A DNA stretch of 64,000 nucleotides from Lachnoclostridium sp. An76 (GCF_002161355.1 NZ_NFHL01000002.1:124001-188000), one strand, 5' to 3'; positions 1 through 10,177 are shown, counted from the stretch's first letter. Made by a program: numbers and translations. Notes: generated by a model from the sequence alone, not told the origin.

Positions 1-1276
<1,276 letters not shown>

Positions 1277-1412
1277 TTACATTGAAAATATAAATATTCA
1301 CATGTGGTTTTATTATATCGCCAAAAATGACAAAAGTCCATAGAGGGCGGTCGGGTTTTTTGTATATTTTGGGGTGCAGGATCATCATGCCGAATATTTC
1401 AAAAAGCGCTTT

Positions 1413-2558
1413 TTATCTTGATTCTCTTTTAATATATTTCCTCAGTCGGCTATTCACACACTCTTTTACCTCTTCTGCAATCCGCTTTGCTTTCCTGCCG
1501 TCCATACCAATCGCATCCGCCACTGCCGCACAGTCCCACACATCTGGATTTTTTCCGTTTCCATGGATTGTTGTAGCGTGCTCTCCGCCGATGGAATGGC
1601 TGAAGGTAAGATCATATGCAGGTGAAAGCACCCATTTTTCTTCTTTTTCCTCATACAGATAGGTGAAATTTTTAGAGTGATCGTCCCGGTTATGGGCAAA
1701 TACATTGAAGCACATAAGCCTGTACAGCTTTTCCACTTCGGAAAAGTCTTTTGTCAATTCCAGGGTCAGCTTCATAAGGATCTCATAATCAAGATTCGGT
1801 ATACGATGGGATGTTTCTAACACTGCAGATGCAGACAGCATGTGAACGCGCTCCTCTCTGCCATCCTGCTTTCGCCTTCTGTCAAACCTCTTTGTTCCGA
1901 AATAACCTGCGCAGTTTTTTGACGGAAACAGCCTGGTCTCTGTCATCTGTATCCCACACTCGCGGGCGCACAGAGAATATTCATACTCCTGTTTTCCAAT
2001 ATCAGCCTTATCGGTCGATGACGGAAATTTAATAATCCACTCTTCGCCGTCAATCTTCGTAAGGATCTTTGGTCTTGCTCCTCCCGAAGAGCCGCCCAGC
2101 CGGAACAATTCATCCAGATTCTCCATCGACTCTGTATTAAGAATACGGCGGCACTCTTCTGCAATCCCGTCCAGATTCATCGGATTTTCTTCTGTCTCAA
2201 AACTGCGCTCCGGCTCATAGCACAGAGCTCCCATACCGGACTGTCCTACGATTGCGAGCCTCTCCAGGTTTCCGATCTCATAGGGATTCATATGATTTTT
2301 CAGCATGAGGCGGTCAACCAAAAGCCTTCCCCAGCCATCCGGGAGACTGTCCGCAAATACTCCAAAAAGCCCATCAAACGGGTCCGCCTTCGGAATAAAA
2401 ACTTTTTGTTCCAACGGAAGATAGAACGGGCTGATTGAAAATCCTTCGGCAATCCACTCTCTGTCATATTCAAAAGCCGCAAGATGCCCTTTATAAAGCG
2501 CCATAGTTCCGACTTTTCTTCCATGATACATTACATTCAGCCTGTCAGTTGTCTTCAT
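1413..2558 (-). CDS. HipA-family Ser/Thr kinase toxin
   Basis: A 381-residue HipA-type protein. HipA toxins phosphorylate targets such as glutamyl-tRNA synthetase and induce growth arrest; the target here is not predictable. The N-terminal HipA_N region is followed by a glycine-rich loop GGSSGGARPK (155-164), a catalytic NRDDHSKNF (290-298) and a metal-binding SPAYDLT (312-318), so the kinase core appears intact. It overlaps the 3' end of the upstream XRE gene by 14 bp, the usual antitoxin-toxin coupling. It is unrelated to the neighbouring nifJ. HipA family is certain; that it works as a toxin is inference. Confidence 0.92.
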   Translation of the reverse strand: MKTTDRLNVMYHGRKVGTMALYKGHLAAFEYDREWIAEGFSISPFYLPLEQKVFIPKADPFDGLFGVFADSLPDGWGRLLVDRLMLKNHMNPYEIGNLERLAIVGQSGMGALCYEPERSFETEENPMNLDGIAEECRRILNTESMENLDELFRLGGSSGGARPKILTKIDGEEWIIKFPSSTDKADIGKQEYEYSLCARECGIQMTETRLFPSKNCAGYFGTKRFDRRRKQDGREERVHMLSASAVLETSHRIPNLDYEILMKLTLELTKDFSEVEKLYRLMCFNVFAHNRDDHSKNFTYLYEEKEEKWVLSPAYDLTFSHSIGGEHATTIHGNGKNPDVWDCAAVADAIGMDGRKAKRIAEEVKECVNSRLRKYIKRESR

Positions 2559-2832
2559 TCATTATCTCCTCAATTGATAAATACGGTGCATCTTCAAACA
2601 GCCTCTCCAATTCTCCTTCCAGTTCCAGCGCCACAGCAATTTTGGTAAGCGAGATCAAAGATATCTCCCCACTACTTTCAAACCGCTTCACAGACCCTAA
2701 GCTTACTCCCGATTTTTCACTCAGTCTTTTCTGTGATATTTTCCGTCTGCGGCGGATACTGCGGATGCGTCCGGCGATGACCTTGTCGATTTCTTTTGGT
2801 GTCTTTTTGTTGAAAATAAATTTATCATTCAT
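2545..2832 (-). CDS. HipB-like XRE antitoxin
   Basis: Small Cro/C1 helix-turn-helix protein (KRLSEKSGVSLGSVKRFESS is the HTH) that should repress its own promoter and neutralise the HipA protein. I place the start at 2832 (MNDKFIF, 95 residues). A longer reading from 2868 would put the -35/-10 promoter and one operator inside the gene. At the chosen start there is no clear SD, and the -10 ends about 7 nt upstream, which suggests a leaderless or nearly leaderless mRNA. The stop overlaps hipA. Function is inferred from family and arrangement. Confidence 0.85.
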   Translation of the reverse strand: MNDKFIFNKKTPKEIDKVIAGRIRSIRRRRKISQKRLSEKSGVSLGSVKRFESSGEISLISLTKIAVALELEGELERLFEDAPYLSIEEIMNEDN

Positions 2833-2833
2833 A

Positions 2834-2888
2834 GATAATATATTATCCCATATCACAAATATATTCAATATATATATAATATATTATC
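2834..2888 (-). promoter_or_regulatory. hipBA promoter with two palindromic operators
   Basis: Minus-strand promoter with -35 TTGAAT (2868-2863), a 17-bp spacer and -10 TAATAT (2845-2840). A perfect 14-bp palindrome gataatatattatc covers 2834-2847 and overlaps the -10. A second copy with one difference lies at 2875-2888; the centres are 41 bp apart, about four helical turns, which suits cooperative binding of a dimeric HipB. The palindromes and promoter are read directly; the binding protein is inferred. Confidence 0.7.
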
Positions 2889-2946
2889 TATTTAATATAA
2901 TATCACTGGTTGATACAAATGACAAACAACGCAAGCGCTAATTTGA

Positions 2947-2995
2947 AAAAAATCAGGAAAAATCATCTTACCCATGAATTCTTTCCTGATTTTTT
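2947..2995 (-). terminator. Intrinsic terminator of the TM2/zinc-ribbon operon
   Basis: Inverted repeat with 14-bp arms (aaaaaatcaggaaa at 2947-2960 and its complement at 2982-2995). Read leftward the 3' arm runs into a T-rich tract. It lies 18 bp beyond the stop of the TM2 gene. Confidence 0.8.
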
Positions 2996-3012
2996 GTACT
3001 ATAAAACAACTT

Positions 3013-3393
3013 TCATTTATAATTTTGTTTTCTTCCGCCGTCCAGCCCCTGTATCTGCTCCAGGATCTTCCGACAGTTGTATGTCCTGCATCTGCTCTTT
3101 GCTGACATAATGTCCAGTATCCACCAGACACCAACTCCTCCCAATGTTATATACTTTAAAAAACCGGTCCCCTTTTCTCCCAAATAGAACCGATCCACGC
3201 CAAGCATCCCTGGAAATACCGAAATTCGCTGCACTGTGGATGGCTTTTTGAGCCGCAGGCTTTCAACTGATGTTCTTAAATACTGAGGAATACACAGCAT
3301 CGCTCTTTCTATTTCTTCTTCTGAGTAAGTATCATTCGGAAAAAGAAAGTCACGATTTTTTTCTATATATTCATATACCTCTATCCGATCCAT
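3013..3393 (-). CDS. TM2-domain membrane protein
   Basis: 126 residues. The N-terminal half is soluble and charged. The C-terminal half is a TM2 domain: a two-helix hairpin with GMLGVDRFYLGEKGTGFLKY, then GGVGVWWILDIM, where the conserved D-RF-YLG turn is intact. TM2 proteins are widespread; their function is mostly unknown. It is the last gene of the leftward operon that begins at 6038 and ends at the hairpin at 2947-2995. The domain call is secure, the role unknown. Confidence 0.8.
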   Translation of the reverse strand: MDRIEVYEYIEKNRDFLFPNDTYSEEEIERAMLCIPQYLRTSVESLRLKKPSTVQRISVFPGMLGVDRFYLGEKGTGFLKYITLGGVGVWWILDIMSAKSRCRTYNCRKILEQIQGLDGGRKQNYK

Positions 3394-3421
3394 AATTTAT
3401 CTTCTCACATTTCTGCCAAAA

Positions 3422-4414
3422 CTAATCCCATATTTTCCTATGTATGTTTCTGATTTCTCTCACATCGCTTCCTATTCGCCCAAGCTGAGCTGAAATAACC
3501 GTTCCATAAAAACCAAGCATGCCCATAAGTGCCTGATGGCGCATCTGTTCATGTCGTTCATGTTCTTCGATAGCATGGCGTATTCCTCTTAATTCTGCCA
3601 TATGCTCTCTATGCTGGCAGTCTAGATGGTATTTATTATACATGCCGTCCGCTCCATCTATCTCATTTACAATCTTATTGTCAAGATAATAAAAAAATGA
3701 AATTACCGCTTCCAGATTCTGATATACTTTTGGCAGTTCACCTTGAGCATAAAACCTGGCTCTTTGCTGCTCCACTTCCTTCCCTATCTCGGAAAGCTCA
3801 CTTTGCTGCTGCCGGAGAACTTGTTGGCAGAGTCCGATTTGGCCGCTTTCCTCTTCAGCCTTTTCAAACCTGTCCTGTAAAATCGCTTTTTTCCTGCGTC
3901 CCTCATTATCAAGTGCATTTTGGCTTATTTCTCTCACTAAATTTTTCTGTTTTGCTTTATTCAGTCCATAAACAATAATACAAATTATGAGAGGTGGCGC
4001 CAAAAAAGTAAGCATCCCAAAAAACATTGAAATCATCAAAACAATTCTTTGTTGGGACTGTATTGACTGCGTAGAATCTATAGTATTCATAGTAATGAAT
4101 CCTGTACCCAGAACAACTCCAAGCAACAGCACAAAAATAACTACGGCCGATACTCTGCAGTTCTTTTTATGTTTTTGTATCTCTTCGCTTTTTTGTTTGA
4201 CCTTCTGCTGACTCACCAATCCTAGAGACGCAAGCTGAGCCTGTGCTTCTGACATCTCCCTATGCAGTCGCATCTGTTCATTTTTATATTCATCCATTTT
4301 CTGATTTGCTTTATTTATCAGGTCATTCCAGAAATTCACTTCACGTTCCAGCCTGATCGCTCTGTCGCAATAATTTTTCATCGCGTCAAGCCGCTCTTTA
4401 CTCTCTGCCATCAT
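3422..4414 (-). CDS. Coiled-coil protein with two central membrane helices
   Basis: 330 residues that I do not recognise as a named family. Residues 1-85 are a charged, Gln/Glu/Lys-rich helix, probably coiled coil. Two membrane segments follow (about 88-110 and 125-150), then a second long coiled-coil region (about 155-235, rich in QQQ and EVEQQ). The His/Glu-rich tail is CQHREHMAELRG followed by EHERHEQMRH. This topology would put both coiled coils on the same, probably cytoplasmic, face. It sits mid-operon between a TM2 and a zinc-ribbon protein, so a membrane scaffold role is possible but unsupported by homology. Confidence 0.6.
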   Translation of the reverse strand: MMAESKERLDAMKNYCDRAIRLEREVNFWNDLINKANQKMDEYKNEQMRLHREMSEAQAQLASLGLVSQQKVKQKSEEIQKHKKNCRVSAVVIFVLLLGVVLGTGFITMNTIDSTQSIQSQQRIVLMISMFFGMLTFLAPPLIICIIVYGLNKAKQKNLVREISQNALDNEGRRKKAILQDRFEKAEEESGQIGLCQQVLRQQQSELSEIGKEVEQQRARFYAQGELPKVYQNLEAVISFFYYLDNKIVNEIDGADGMYNKYHLDCQHREHMAELRGIRHAIEEHERHEQMRHQALMGMLGFYGTVISAQLGRIGSDVREIRNIHRKIWD

Positions 4415-4474
4415 TGTACCTCGTTATAAAGACTCCCCTTTTATATCTCGTACCTCTTTGATATGCTCTCCCTT

Positions 4475-4735
4475 TCATCTCCTAATAAAGCTTTCAATTA
4501 TCGTGCTTATTAGAGGCCAATGTGTCCAAACAATAAGAACCGCCATCCCGATCATCATTTTAATCAGAATACAAATGCCAATGAACAAAGCTATCACCAT
4601 ATCACGGCTAAAATCGTTATACTCCTTTACTCCATTACTATTGACCATCGTATTTTTGTTCATGATCTTATCTCCGCAATACGGGCAAAAAGCTGTCGCG
4701 TTTTTGATTTCTTTTCCACATTTCACACAATACAT
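4475..4735 (-). CDS. Zinc-ribbon single-span membrane protein
   Basis: 86 residues. The N-terminus MYCVKCGKEIKNATAFCPYC has the CxxC-x11-CxxC spacing of a zinc ribbon. One strongly hydrophobic segment follows near residues 48-70 and ends close to the C-terminus. Small zinc-ribbon membrane proteins are common in Clostridia with unknown roles. It is co-directional with the Lgt-like gene upstream and the coiled-coil gene downstream. Confidence 0.7.
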   Translation of the reverse strand: MYCVKCGKEIKNATAFCPYCGDKIMNKNTMVNSNGVKEYNDFSRDMVIALFIGICILIKMMIGMAVLIVWTHWPLISTIIESFIRR

Positions 4736-4758
4736 TATCCTTTCACCTCTTTAAGATT

Positions 4759-5523
4759 TTACTTTTCAATTTCTAAAACTATTCTATTACTTTTCAGATA
4801 TCCGCCAAGCCTGACTCCCACAAAACTCAATACAATCACTATTGATATTGTCTGTGCCGGTGAAATCGGTCCAAAAAAATTCCCTCTGTCATCCCCTCTG
4901 TAAAATTCGATTAAAAAACGTGCCACAGCATACAAGAAAAGATAGGTTTGAAATCTCTTTCTGACTTTTATTACGACCGCCAATATTACCAGCAATGCCG
5001 CCACCTCAAATAGCTGTGTAGGATAACACTTCATTCCGCCATGATATATTCCATATTGCGGGATATCAGGAAAATATACCCCGACAAAACTATCTGTAAT
5101 CTTGCCATAGCAGCAGCCGCTCAAAAAGCATCCTATTCTTCCGCAAATATGAAATCCCATAAATGGTATTGTCAAATTTGAAAACCAATCATTTATGGTA
5201 TATCCCGTTTTACACTTTGTCAGATGCAGTATCAATGATAAGGTAATAGAAGCCCCTAGCAGTCCGCCATAAAAAGTTATTCCTTTAAGAACAAAACCCC
5301 CATTTTCCTGAAACTTAAATACAGAATCAAACACTGCCGCCCATAAAAAACCTGCCATACCACAAAATACTATTTGGGGAAAAATAAAGGCTTCTTCATT
5401 TCCTCGCGAAGGATCTTTTCTCAATCTTATATGTACTAGAAGAAACATCACTAATACACCGCATACCAGCATAATAGTAAATGTAGATATCTTTCCAAAT
5501 GAAGTAACAATATAAGGCATCAT
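4759..5523 (-). CDS. Lgt-like membrane protein with altered active-site motif
   Basis: 254-residue polytopic protein of the prolipoprotein diacylglyceryl transferase superfamily. It keeps FYGGLLG (84-90), YPTQLFE, RFLIEFYRGD and SPAQTISI. The Lgt signature G-R-x-G-N-F-x-N-x-E is replaced by GRIGCFLSGCCYG (128-140), so the conserved Asn and Glu have become Cys. The canonical lgt is only 2.3 kb away (7792-8751), so this copy is unlikely to be the main lipoprotein enzyme. It may transfer lipid to another acceptor or have lost activity. The stop codon of the upstream zinc-ribbon gene overlaps its start by 4 bp, implying translational coupling. Confidence 0.8.
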   Translation of the reverse strand: MMPYIVTSFGKISTFTIMLVCGVLVMFLLVHIRLRKDPSRGNEEAFIFPQIVFCGMAGFLWAAVFDSVFKFQENGGFVLKGITFYGGLLGASITLSLILHLTKCKTGYTINDWFSNLTIPFMGFHICGRIGCFLSGCCYGKITDSFVGVYFPDIPQYGIYHGGMKCYPTQLFEVAALLVILAVVIKVRKRFQTYLFLYAVARFLIEFYRGDDRGNFFGPISPAQTISIVIVLSFVGVRLGGYLKSNRIVLEIEK

Positions 5524-6038
5524 TTTTTCTTAATCACATAATAATCAACTAGACCTATTATGCCTCCAATCAAAAGCAGCAAAAATGCTAAGACCGACAT
5601 CAAATCAGCTCCTGTAATTCCATAAGCGCAAATTATAATCATCACCGCTCCGATTAATTGCAAAATTGAACCTCGTTTTACATTTTTTAAGCACTGACAC
5701 GCTCCAATCATCCCCACAACACTGCCTCCAAAAATAAATATAAAAGCAGCGCCACCCATATTTACCATAGCCATGGATGCGCACATTGTAACGCAGAAAC
5801 CTCCGAATATTCCCATAATTGAGCCAATCAGCCCTAAAATAAATGCCGGAAGACATCTTTCTTCCGAGCCAGTTCTATGCAGTTTATGCTGCATATTATA
5901 ATCATTCTCTGCCTCTATTGAAGGAGCAGATCTTCCATTTTGTTCTCTCCCGCCATCGTACTCCTTATTTTCCGCACCACATTTGCTACAATATTTTTCA
6001 TTGTCCCCCATCTCATTTCCGCACTTATGGCAAAACAT
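5520..6038 (-). CDS. Zinc-ribbon protein with C-terminal membrane domain
   Basis: 172 residues, first gene of the leftward operon. The N-terminal zinc ribbon MFCHKCGNEMGDNEKYCSKC (CxxC-x11-CxxC) is followed by a hydrophilic linker (about 24-60). Four hydrophobic helices span about 63-168 and include Gly/Met-rich stretches such as LGLIGSIMGIFGG. The layout resembles zinc-ribbon plus DUF4190/DUF4064-type proteins. No enzymatic motif is visible. It is transcribed from the promoter at 6115-6087, which shares its -35 region with the XRE gene. Confidence 0.7.
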   Translation of the reverse strand: MFCHKCGNEMGDNEKYCSKCGAENKEYDGGREQNGRSAPSIEAENDYNMQHKLHRTGSEERCLPAFILGLIGSIMGIFGGFCVTMCASMAMVNMGGAAFIFIFGGSVVGMIGACQCLKNVKRGSILQLIGAVMIIICAYGITGADLMSVLAFLLLLIGGIIGLVDYYVIKKK

Positions 6039-6086
6039 GTTTTTTCCCTCTCTTTCCTCGAATATTTATCAAAAACTGTTGCTATC

Positions 6087-6146
6087 ATATTATCATTCTT
6101 AATTTCATTTGTCAATTTTAAACATCTTTTTGATAATGCAATATCA
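6087..6146. promoter_or_regulatory. Overlapping divergent promoters with repeated ATCATT motifs
   Basis: Minus strand: TTGACA (6115-6110), 17 bp, TAATAT (6092-6087), driving the zinc-ribbon operon. Plus strand: TTGTCA (6109-6114), 17 bp, GATAAT (6132-6137), driving the XRE gene. The two -35 boxes use the same bases, so both promoters cannot be occupied at once. Repeated TATCATT/TGATA motifs, including the inverted TGATA...TATCA at 6131-6146, are candidate sites for the XRE protein. Confidence 0.7.
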
Positions 6147-6192
6147 TTACGGTTAGTTTACTATCATTTTTTAGAAAGACGAGGACAAAAAA

Positions 6193-6474
6193 ATGGTGGC
6201 TGACAGAATCAAACAACTGCGTCTTTCCAACAACATGACGCAGACTGAACTTGCTAAAAAACTGAATATTACCCGCAGCAGCGTCAACGCATGGGAGATG
6301 GGCATTTCCACGCCTTCGACCACTTATATTGTTGAGCTCGCACAGTTATTCCATGTATCAACCGATTATCTGCTGGGTCTCTCGGACAATGTTTCTCTGG
6401 ATATCTCTCACCTTACCGAAAAAGAGATCCAGATCGTTTACGATCTCGTTCAATACTTTCGCACCAGATCCTAA
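6193..6474 (+). CDS. XRE-family transcriptional regulator
   Basis: 93 residues, almost entirely a Cro/C1 HTH: QTELAKKLNITRSSVNAWEM is the helix pair, and FHVSTDYLLGLSD is the usual end of the domain. It has no sensor domain. It is divergent from the zinc-ribbon/Lgt-like operon and shares a -35 region with it, so it is the likely local regulator. It ends at a bidirectional terminator shared with the convergent gene. Confidence 0.85.
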   Translation: MVADRIKQLRLSNNMTQTELAKKLNITRSSVNAWEMGISTPSTTYIVELAQLFHVSTDYLLGLSDNVSLDISHLTEKEIQIVYDLVQYFRTRS

Positions 6475-6498
6475 ATCCTTTCGGCATTCTCGAATTCA

Positions 6499-6552
6499 GA
6501 AACAGCCCTGTCCGAGTTATCCCGTTTGGAATACACTCGGCAGAGCTGTTTT
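6499..6552. terminator. Bidirectional terminator between convergent genes
   Basis: Inverted repeat with arms around 6499-6516 and 6535-6552 (aaacagccctgtccgag / ctcggcagagctgtttt), T-rich on the plus side. It separates the XRE gene from the convergent exported-protein locus. Confidence 0.7.
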
Positions 6553-6565
6553 CTTTCTCCATCGT

Positions 6566-7286
6566 CTATTTTCCCTTTGTTATCAAAATATCCTTTTCAT
6601 ACCCCAGCGTTTCCCCTCCCGCCATAATCTCTATCCTCAGCGCATGCTCCCCCGCCGCAAGTCCCCGGCAGTCCGCCATGCCGTCTTTCATTTCCACCTT
6701 CCTACCATCCAGGCAGATCTCATGGTCATACTCTTCCAGTCTGATCTTCTGCCTTCCACGACACCAGCCCATTCTGCAGGAAAAGCCTGATATCTTTCAG
6801 GCGGATGCTTCCATTTTGCATCTCATAAATATCCGGCAGATTATCACCGGCGATCCACGTCTCATTTCTGCGTTCCTGAAAAAACCTGTCCCTTATACTC
6901 ATGCGCGTAAAATACAGCGTGCACATATTCTTCAGATTCTTTCCCACGGACGTTACGATGAACTGATCTCCTCTTCGCAGAGTGCAGTGGTAAATGCTGT
7001 CTCTTTTAAGTTTTTCCAGAAACCGGAGGCTGATCCTGTCTCCCCTCACTGTATATTCCGCCTCCACTTCTCTGTCATTCTCATCATATACCCTGATCTT
7101 ATTTTCCGCCGGACTGTAATATTCCAGTTCAAAAGAAGCCGGTATCTTAGTCAGCAGGCAGACTTCGCCGATCCTGCTGATCAAAGTCATCTGTACACTG
7201 CAGTTCACACAGAAAAACCAGACAAGCAATACTCCTGCAAGCATTCCTGCCATCACCGATATAACTGCTTTCATTTTTCTGTCCAT
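6566..7286 (-). pseudogene. Exported/membrane-anchored protein, probably frameshifted
   Basis: The first frame (7286 to 6726, 186 residues) begins MDRKMKAVISVMAGMLAGVL, an N-terminal anchor or signal, and continues as a beta-rich extracytoplasmic domain ending abruptly in WKAEDQTGRV. An overlapping frame (6772 to 6566, 68 residues) carries the natural-looking continuation RLEEYDHEICLDGRKVE with AAGEHALRIEIMAGGETLGY, an Ig-like beta pattern. One small indel near 6740-6760 would join them. An alternative is two truly overlapping genes. No family recognised. Upstream genes differ, so it is a stand-alone unit. Confidence 0.5.
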
Positions 7287-7499
7287 TTTCCTTTCTCCAT
7301 TGCTGACATTCCCTAATGTATAGTGATTGATTTTTTCTTTTGAGTGAATACTTACAGTATTGCGCCTAATATCTTAGGTATGTTCAAGTTGTTTATTAAA
7401 AATATAATTTTTTTAGTTACACATCTGACTTTTTCAGCATACTTAAACAGAGTTTTTGAGTTATACGGACAGAGTCGTGACTTTTGACGGAGGAACCTT

Positions 7500-7697
7500 A
7501 TGAACCATGCGCCTTCCTTTTCCTATGAGCCCCTATGGGCTACGATGAAAGGAAAAGGGATCTCAACCTACAAACTGATCAATACCTACAATTTCAACAA
7601 GGGCACGCTCTACCATCTGAAACGCGGAGATAATGTAAAAGTACTGTGTCAGATACTGGAATGCCGGATCGAAGACGTGGTGGAGATCATTTATTAA
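7500..7697 (+). CDS. Small HTH (Cro/C1-type) DNA-binding protein
   Basis: 65 residues. ISTYKLINTYNFNKGTLYHL is the helix-turn-helix and the tail VLCQILECRIEDVVEIIY matches the C-terminal helices of short XRE proteins found next to integrated elements. The SD cggagg at 7489-7494 supports the ATG at 7500. No partner gene is adjacent; it is convergent with lgt across a strong terminator. The target is unknown. Confidence 0.75.
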   Translation: MNHAPSFSYEPLWATMKGKGISTYKLINTYNFNKGTLYHLKRGDNVKVLCQILECRIEDVVEIIY

Positions 7698-7737
7698 GCA
7701 GAATCGGATAAAGAATATTAAGCATTCAAAGGCAGCT

Positions 7738-7776
7738 AAAAAAACGCGGGAGCATCGTCTGATACTTCCGCGTTTT
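7738..7776. terminator. Bidirectional intrinsic terminator
   Basis: Arms aaaacgcgg (7741-7749) and ccgcgtttt (7768-7776), flanked by A-run and T-run, so it can end both the small HTH gene (plus) and lgt (minus). Confidence 0.85.
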
Positions 7777-7791
7777 ATTTATTGATATCTT

Positions 7792-8751
7792 TTACTTTTC
7801 TTTAAATTTAAAGATCCGGTCTTTCTTTCTGGGCGGTTTGCTGCCTTCGATCTTATCCGGCATGGGCTCGTAGACTTTTCCGCTCTTAAGCATTGGCATC
7901 TTTCTGTGATGCTTCCGCAGATACAGAAGCGCCGCCCCTGCCGCCACTACGATCACCCCTGCAAGGAGCTGGGATACCGGGAGCCCGATCCCCGGGAGCA
8001 GGAGCTGGTCCGTGCGCAGCCCTTCGATCCATACTCTTCCCAGCGCATAGCCGAATACATACAGAAGGAACAGCTCTCCTTCGTATTTTTTGTGTTTCCT
8101 GTAAAGTACCAGGAGAATGAGCAGTACCGCGCACCACACGGATTCATACAGAAATGTCGGGTGGACCTGGATATATTCCACGCCGCCGATGGTTTCTATA
8201 TTGCGGCGCATAGTCTCCGTCACATCCCCGGAGCGCACTGCGTCCAGCGGAAGCCTCATGGCAAACAGGCTGTCCGTATATTCTCCGAATGCCTCTCTGT
8301 TGAAAAAGTTGCCCCAGCGCCCGAGCATCTGTCCGTTCAGGATCGCCAGCGCCACTGTATCAAAGATCTGGAATGGCGAAAGCCGCTTTACCCTCGCCAT
8401 GATAAACACAGCGATCACCGCACCGATCACGCCGCCGTAGATGGCAAGGCCGCCCTCCCGCAGATTAAAAATGTCCAGAAGGTTGTCCCTGTACATATCC
8501 CAGGAGAAGACTACATAGTAGATCCTCGCCCCGGCGATCCCCATGATCACCCCGACGATCCCCATATCCAGATAATCTTCCGGGTTCTGCCGTGTCCTCT
8601 TCGCCTCATGAGTGGCAATGAGAAATCCGATCAGGATCGCCGCCCCGATGATCATGCCGTAATATGCGATCTTGAATCCGAAAACGTCAATGTCCTTTCC
8701 CACATGATCCAGTGTAATACCCAGATTAGGGAAGCTGATGTCATAATGCAT
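7792..8751 (-). CDS. lgt: Prolipoprotein diacylglyceryl transferase
   Basis: Transfers diacylglyceryl from phosphatidylglycerol to the lipobox Cys of prolipoproteins, in the cytoplasmic membrane. Seven or so membrane helices are visible. The catalytic signature GRWGNFFNREAFG keeps the Asn and Glu, followed by VHPTFLYESVW and GRVWIEGLRTD. The C-terminus has a basic tail (about 285-319) beyond the usual end. The open frame extends to 8781, but GGAGG at 8765-8761 fits best with the ATG at 8751 (spacing 9). Located just downstream of ychF. Confidence 0.95.
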   Translation of the reverse strand: MHYDISFPNLGITLDHVGKDIDVFGFKIAYYGMIIGAAILIGFLIATHEAKRTRQNPEDYLDMGIVGVIMGIAGARIYYVVFSWDMYRDNLLDIFNLREGGLAIYGGVIGAVIAVFIMARVKRLSPFQIFDTVALAILNGQMLGRWGNFFNREAFGEYTDSLFAMRLPLDAVRSGDVTETMRRNIETIGGVEYIQVHPTFLYESVWCAVLLILLVLYRKHKKYEGELFLLYVFGYALGRVWIEGLRTDQLLLPGIGLPVSQLLAGVIVVAAGAALLYLRKHHRKMPMLKSGKVYEPMPDKIEGSKPPRKKDRIFKFKEK

Positions 8752-8795
8752 ATCCATACTCCTCCGTCCATACAGCCACATGGGCTGAACTGGTT

Positions 8796-9893
8796 TTATA
8801 CGTTAAACCTGAACAGCATGATATCGCCGTCCTTGACGACGTAGTCTTTTCCTTCCAGGCGCACCAGCCCTTTTTCCTTCGCCGCCGCGTGGGAACCGCA
8901 TGCCATCAGGTCGTCATAGCTGACCACTTCCGCCCGGATAAATCCTCTCTCAAAGTCAGAATGGATCTTTCCTGCTGCCTGCGGCGCTTTTGTTCCTCTT
9001 GTGATGGTCCACGCGCGCACTTCCGGCTCGCCCGCCGTCAGATAGCTGATCAGCCCGAGCAGATGGTAGCTTGCCCTGATCAGCTTCTCCAGTCCCGACT
9101 CTTCCAGCCCCAGGTCATCGAGGAACATCTTCTTCTCATCATCGTCGAGCTGAGAGATCTCTTCCTCGATCTCAGCGCACACTACAAATACTTCGCAGCC
9201 CTCCTGAGCAGCGTATTCGCGGACAGCCTGTACTCCCGAGTTGGAAGCGCCGTCGTCAGCCAGGTCATCCTCAGACACATTTGCCGCGAAGATCACCGGC
9301 TTCGCTGTCAGCAGATTGTAGCCCGCAAGCCACGCCTGCTCGTCCTCGTCGTCAGTCACAAAGCTCTTTGCCAGCTTATTCTCTTCCAGATGCGCTTTTA
9401 CACGATTCAAGAGATCCAGCTCTTTTGCCGCTGTCTTATCATTCCTGGACAGCTTCACAGTCTTGGCGATCCTTCTCTCCAGGATTTCCAGATCAGAAAA
9501 GATCAGCTCCAGATTGATCGTCTCAATGTCGCGCATCGGATCAATACTTCCGTCTACATGCACGATATTGGTATTTTCAAAGCAGCGCACCACATGGACG
9601 ATGGCATCCACTTCACGGATGTTTGCAAGGAACTGGTTTCCCAGTCCTTCTCCTTTGGAAGCTCCCTTCACAAGCCCTGCGATATCCACGAACTCGATCG
9701 CCGCGGGGATGATCTTCTTCGTGTGATACATCTCTCCGAGAACATCCAGCCTCTTATCCGGCACTGTCACCACGCCCACATTCGGGTCAATGGTACAGAA
9801 AGGATAGTTCGCTGACTCTGCGCCTGCTTTTGTCAATGAGTTAAATAATGTACTTTTCCCGACATTCGGTAATCCTACGATTCCCAGTTTCAT
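8796..9893 (-). CDS. ychF: Redox-regulated ATPase YchF (Obg-like ATPase)
   Basis: 365 residues, normal length for YchF/OLA1. It binds the ribosome and hydrolyses ATP; it is implicated in stress responses. Motifs: P-loop [14 protein letters not shown] (6-19), switch region [20 protein letters not shown], a coiled-coil insertion in the middle and a C-terminal TGS domain ([20 protein letters not shown]). Start supported by an SD upstream. It lies upstream of lgt on the same strand, 44 bp away. Confidence 0.96.
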   Translation of the reverse strand: MKLGIVGLPNVGKSTLFNSLTKAGAESANYPFCTIDPNVGVVTVPDKRLDVLGEMYHTKKIIPAAIEFVDIAGLVKGASKGEGLGNQFLANIREVDAIVHVVRCFENTNIVHVDGSIDPMRDIETINLELIFSDLEILERRIAKTVKLSRNDKTAAKELDLLNRVKAHLEENKLAKSFVTDDEDEQAWLAGYNLLTAKPVIFAANVSEDDLADDGASNSGVQAVREYAAQEGCEVFVVCAEIEEEISQLDDDEKKMFLDDLGLEESGLEKLIRASYHLLGLISYLTAGEPEVRAWTITRGTKAPQAAGKIHSDFERGFIRAEVVSYDDLMACGSHAAAKEKGLVRLEGKDYVVKDGDIMLFRFNV

Positions 9894-10177
9894 TTATCCT
9901 TTATCTCCTTTGTTTTCCCTGATTATGAAACACCTTTCTTTCAGACAGAACGGGTTCCACTGCAACATTTGAATTATATCACAGTGCCCGCGAACCCTCA
10001 ATAGCAAAGGGCCCCGAGCCAGGGTTGTTTCATGAACTATTCATGAGCAGCACTACCTTTTATAATCTTATTATTACATCCCCATATCGTTTCTGGTAAG
10101 CTGATCACGTAAAAAAACGCAAACTATCTCTCTATCTCTTTACAAGACTTTTTTTCAGAGGTATTCTCTATATATAG

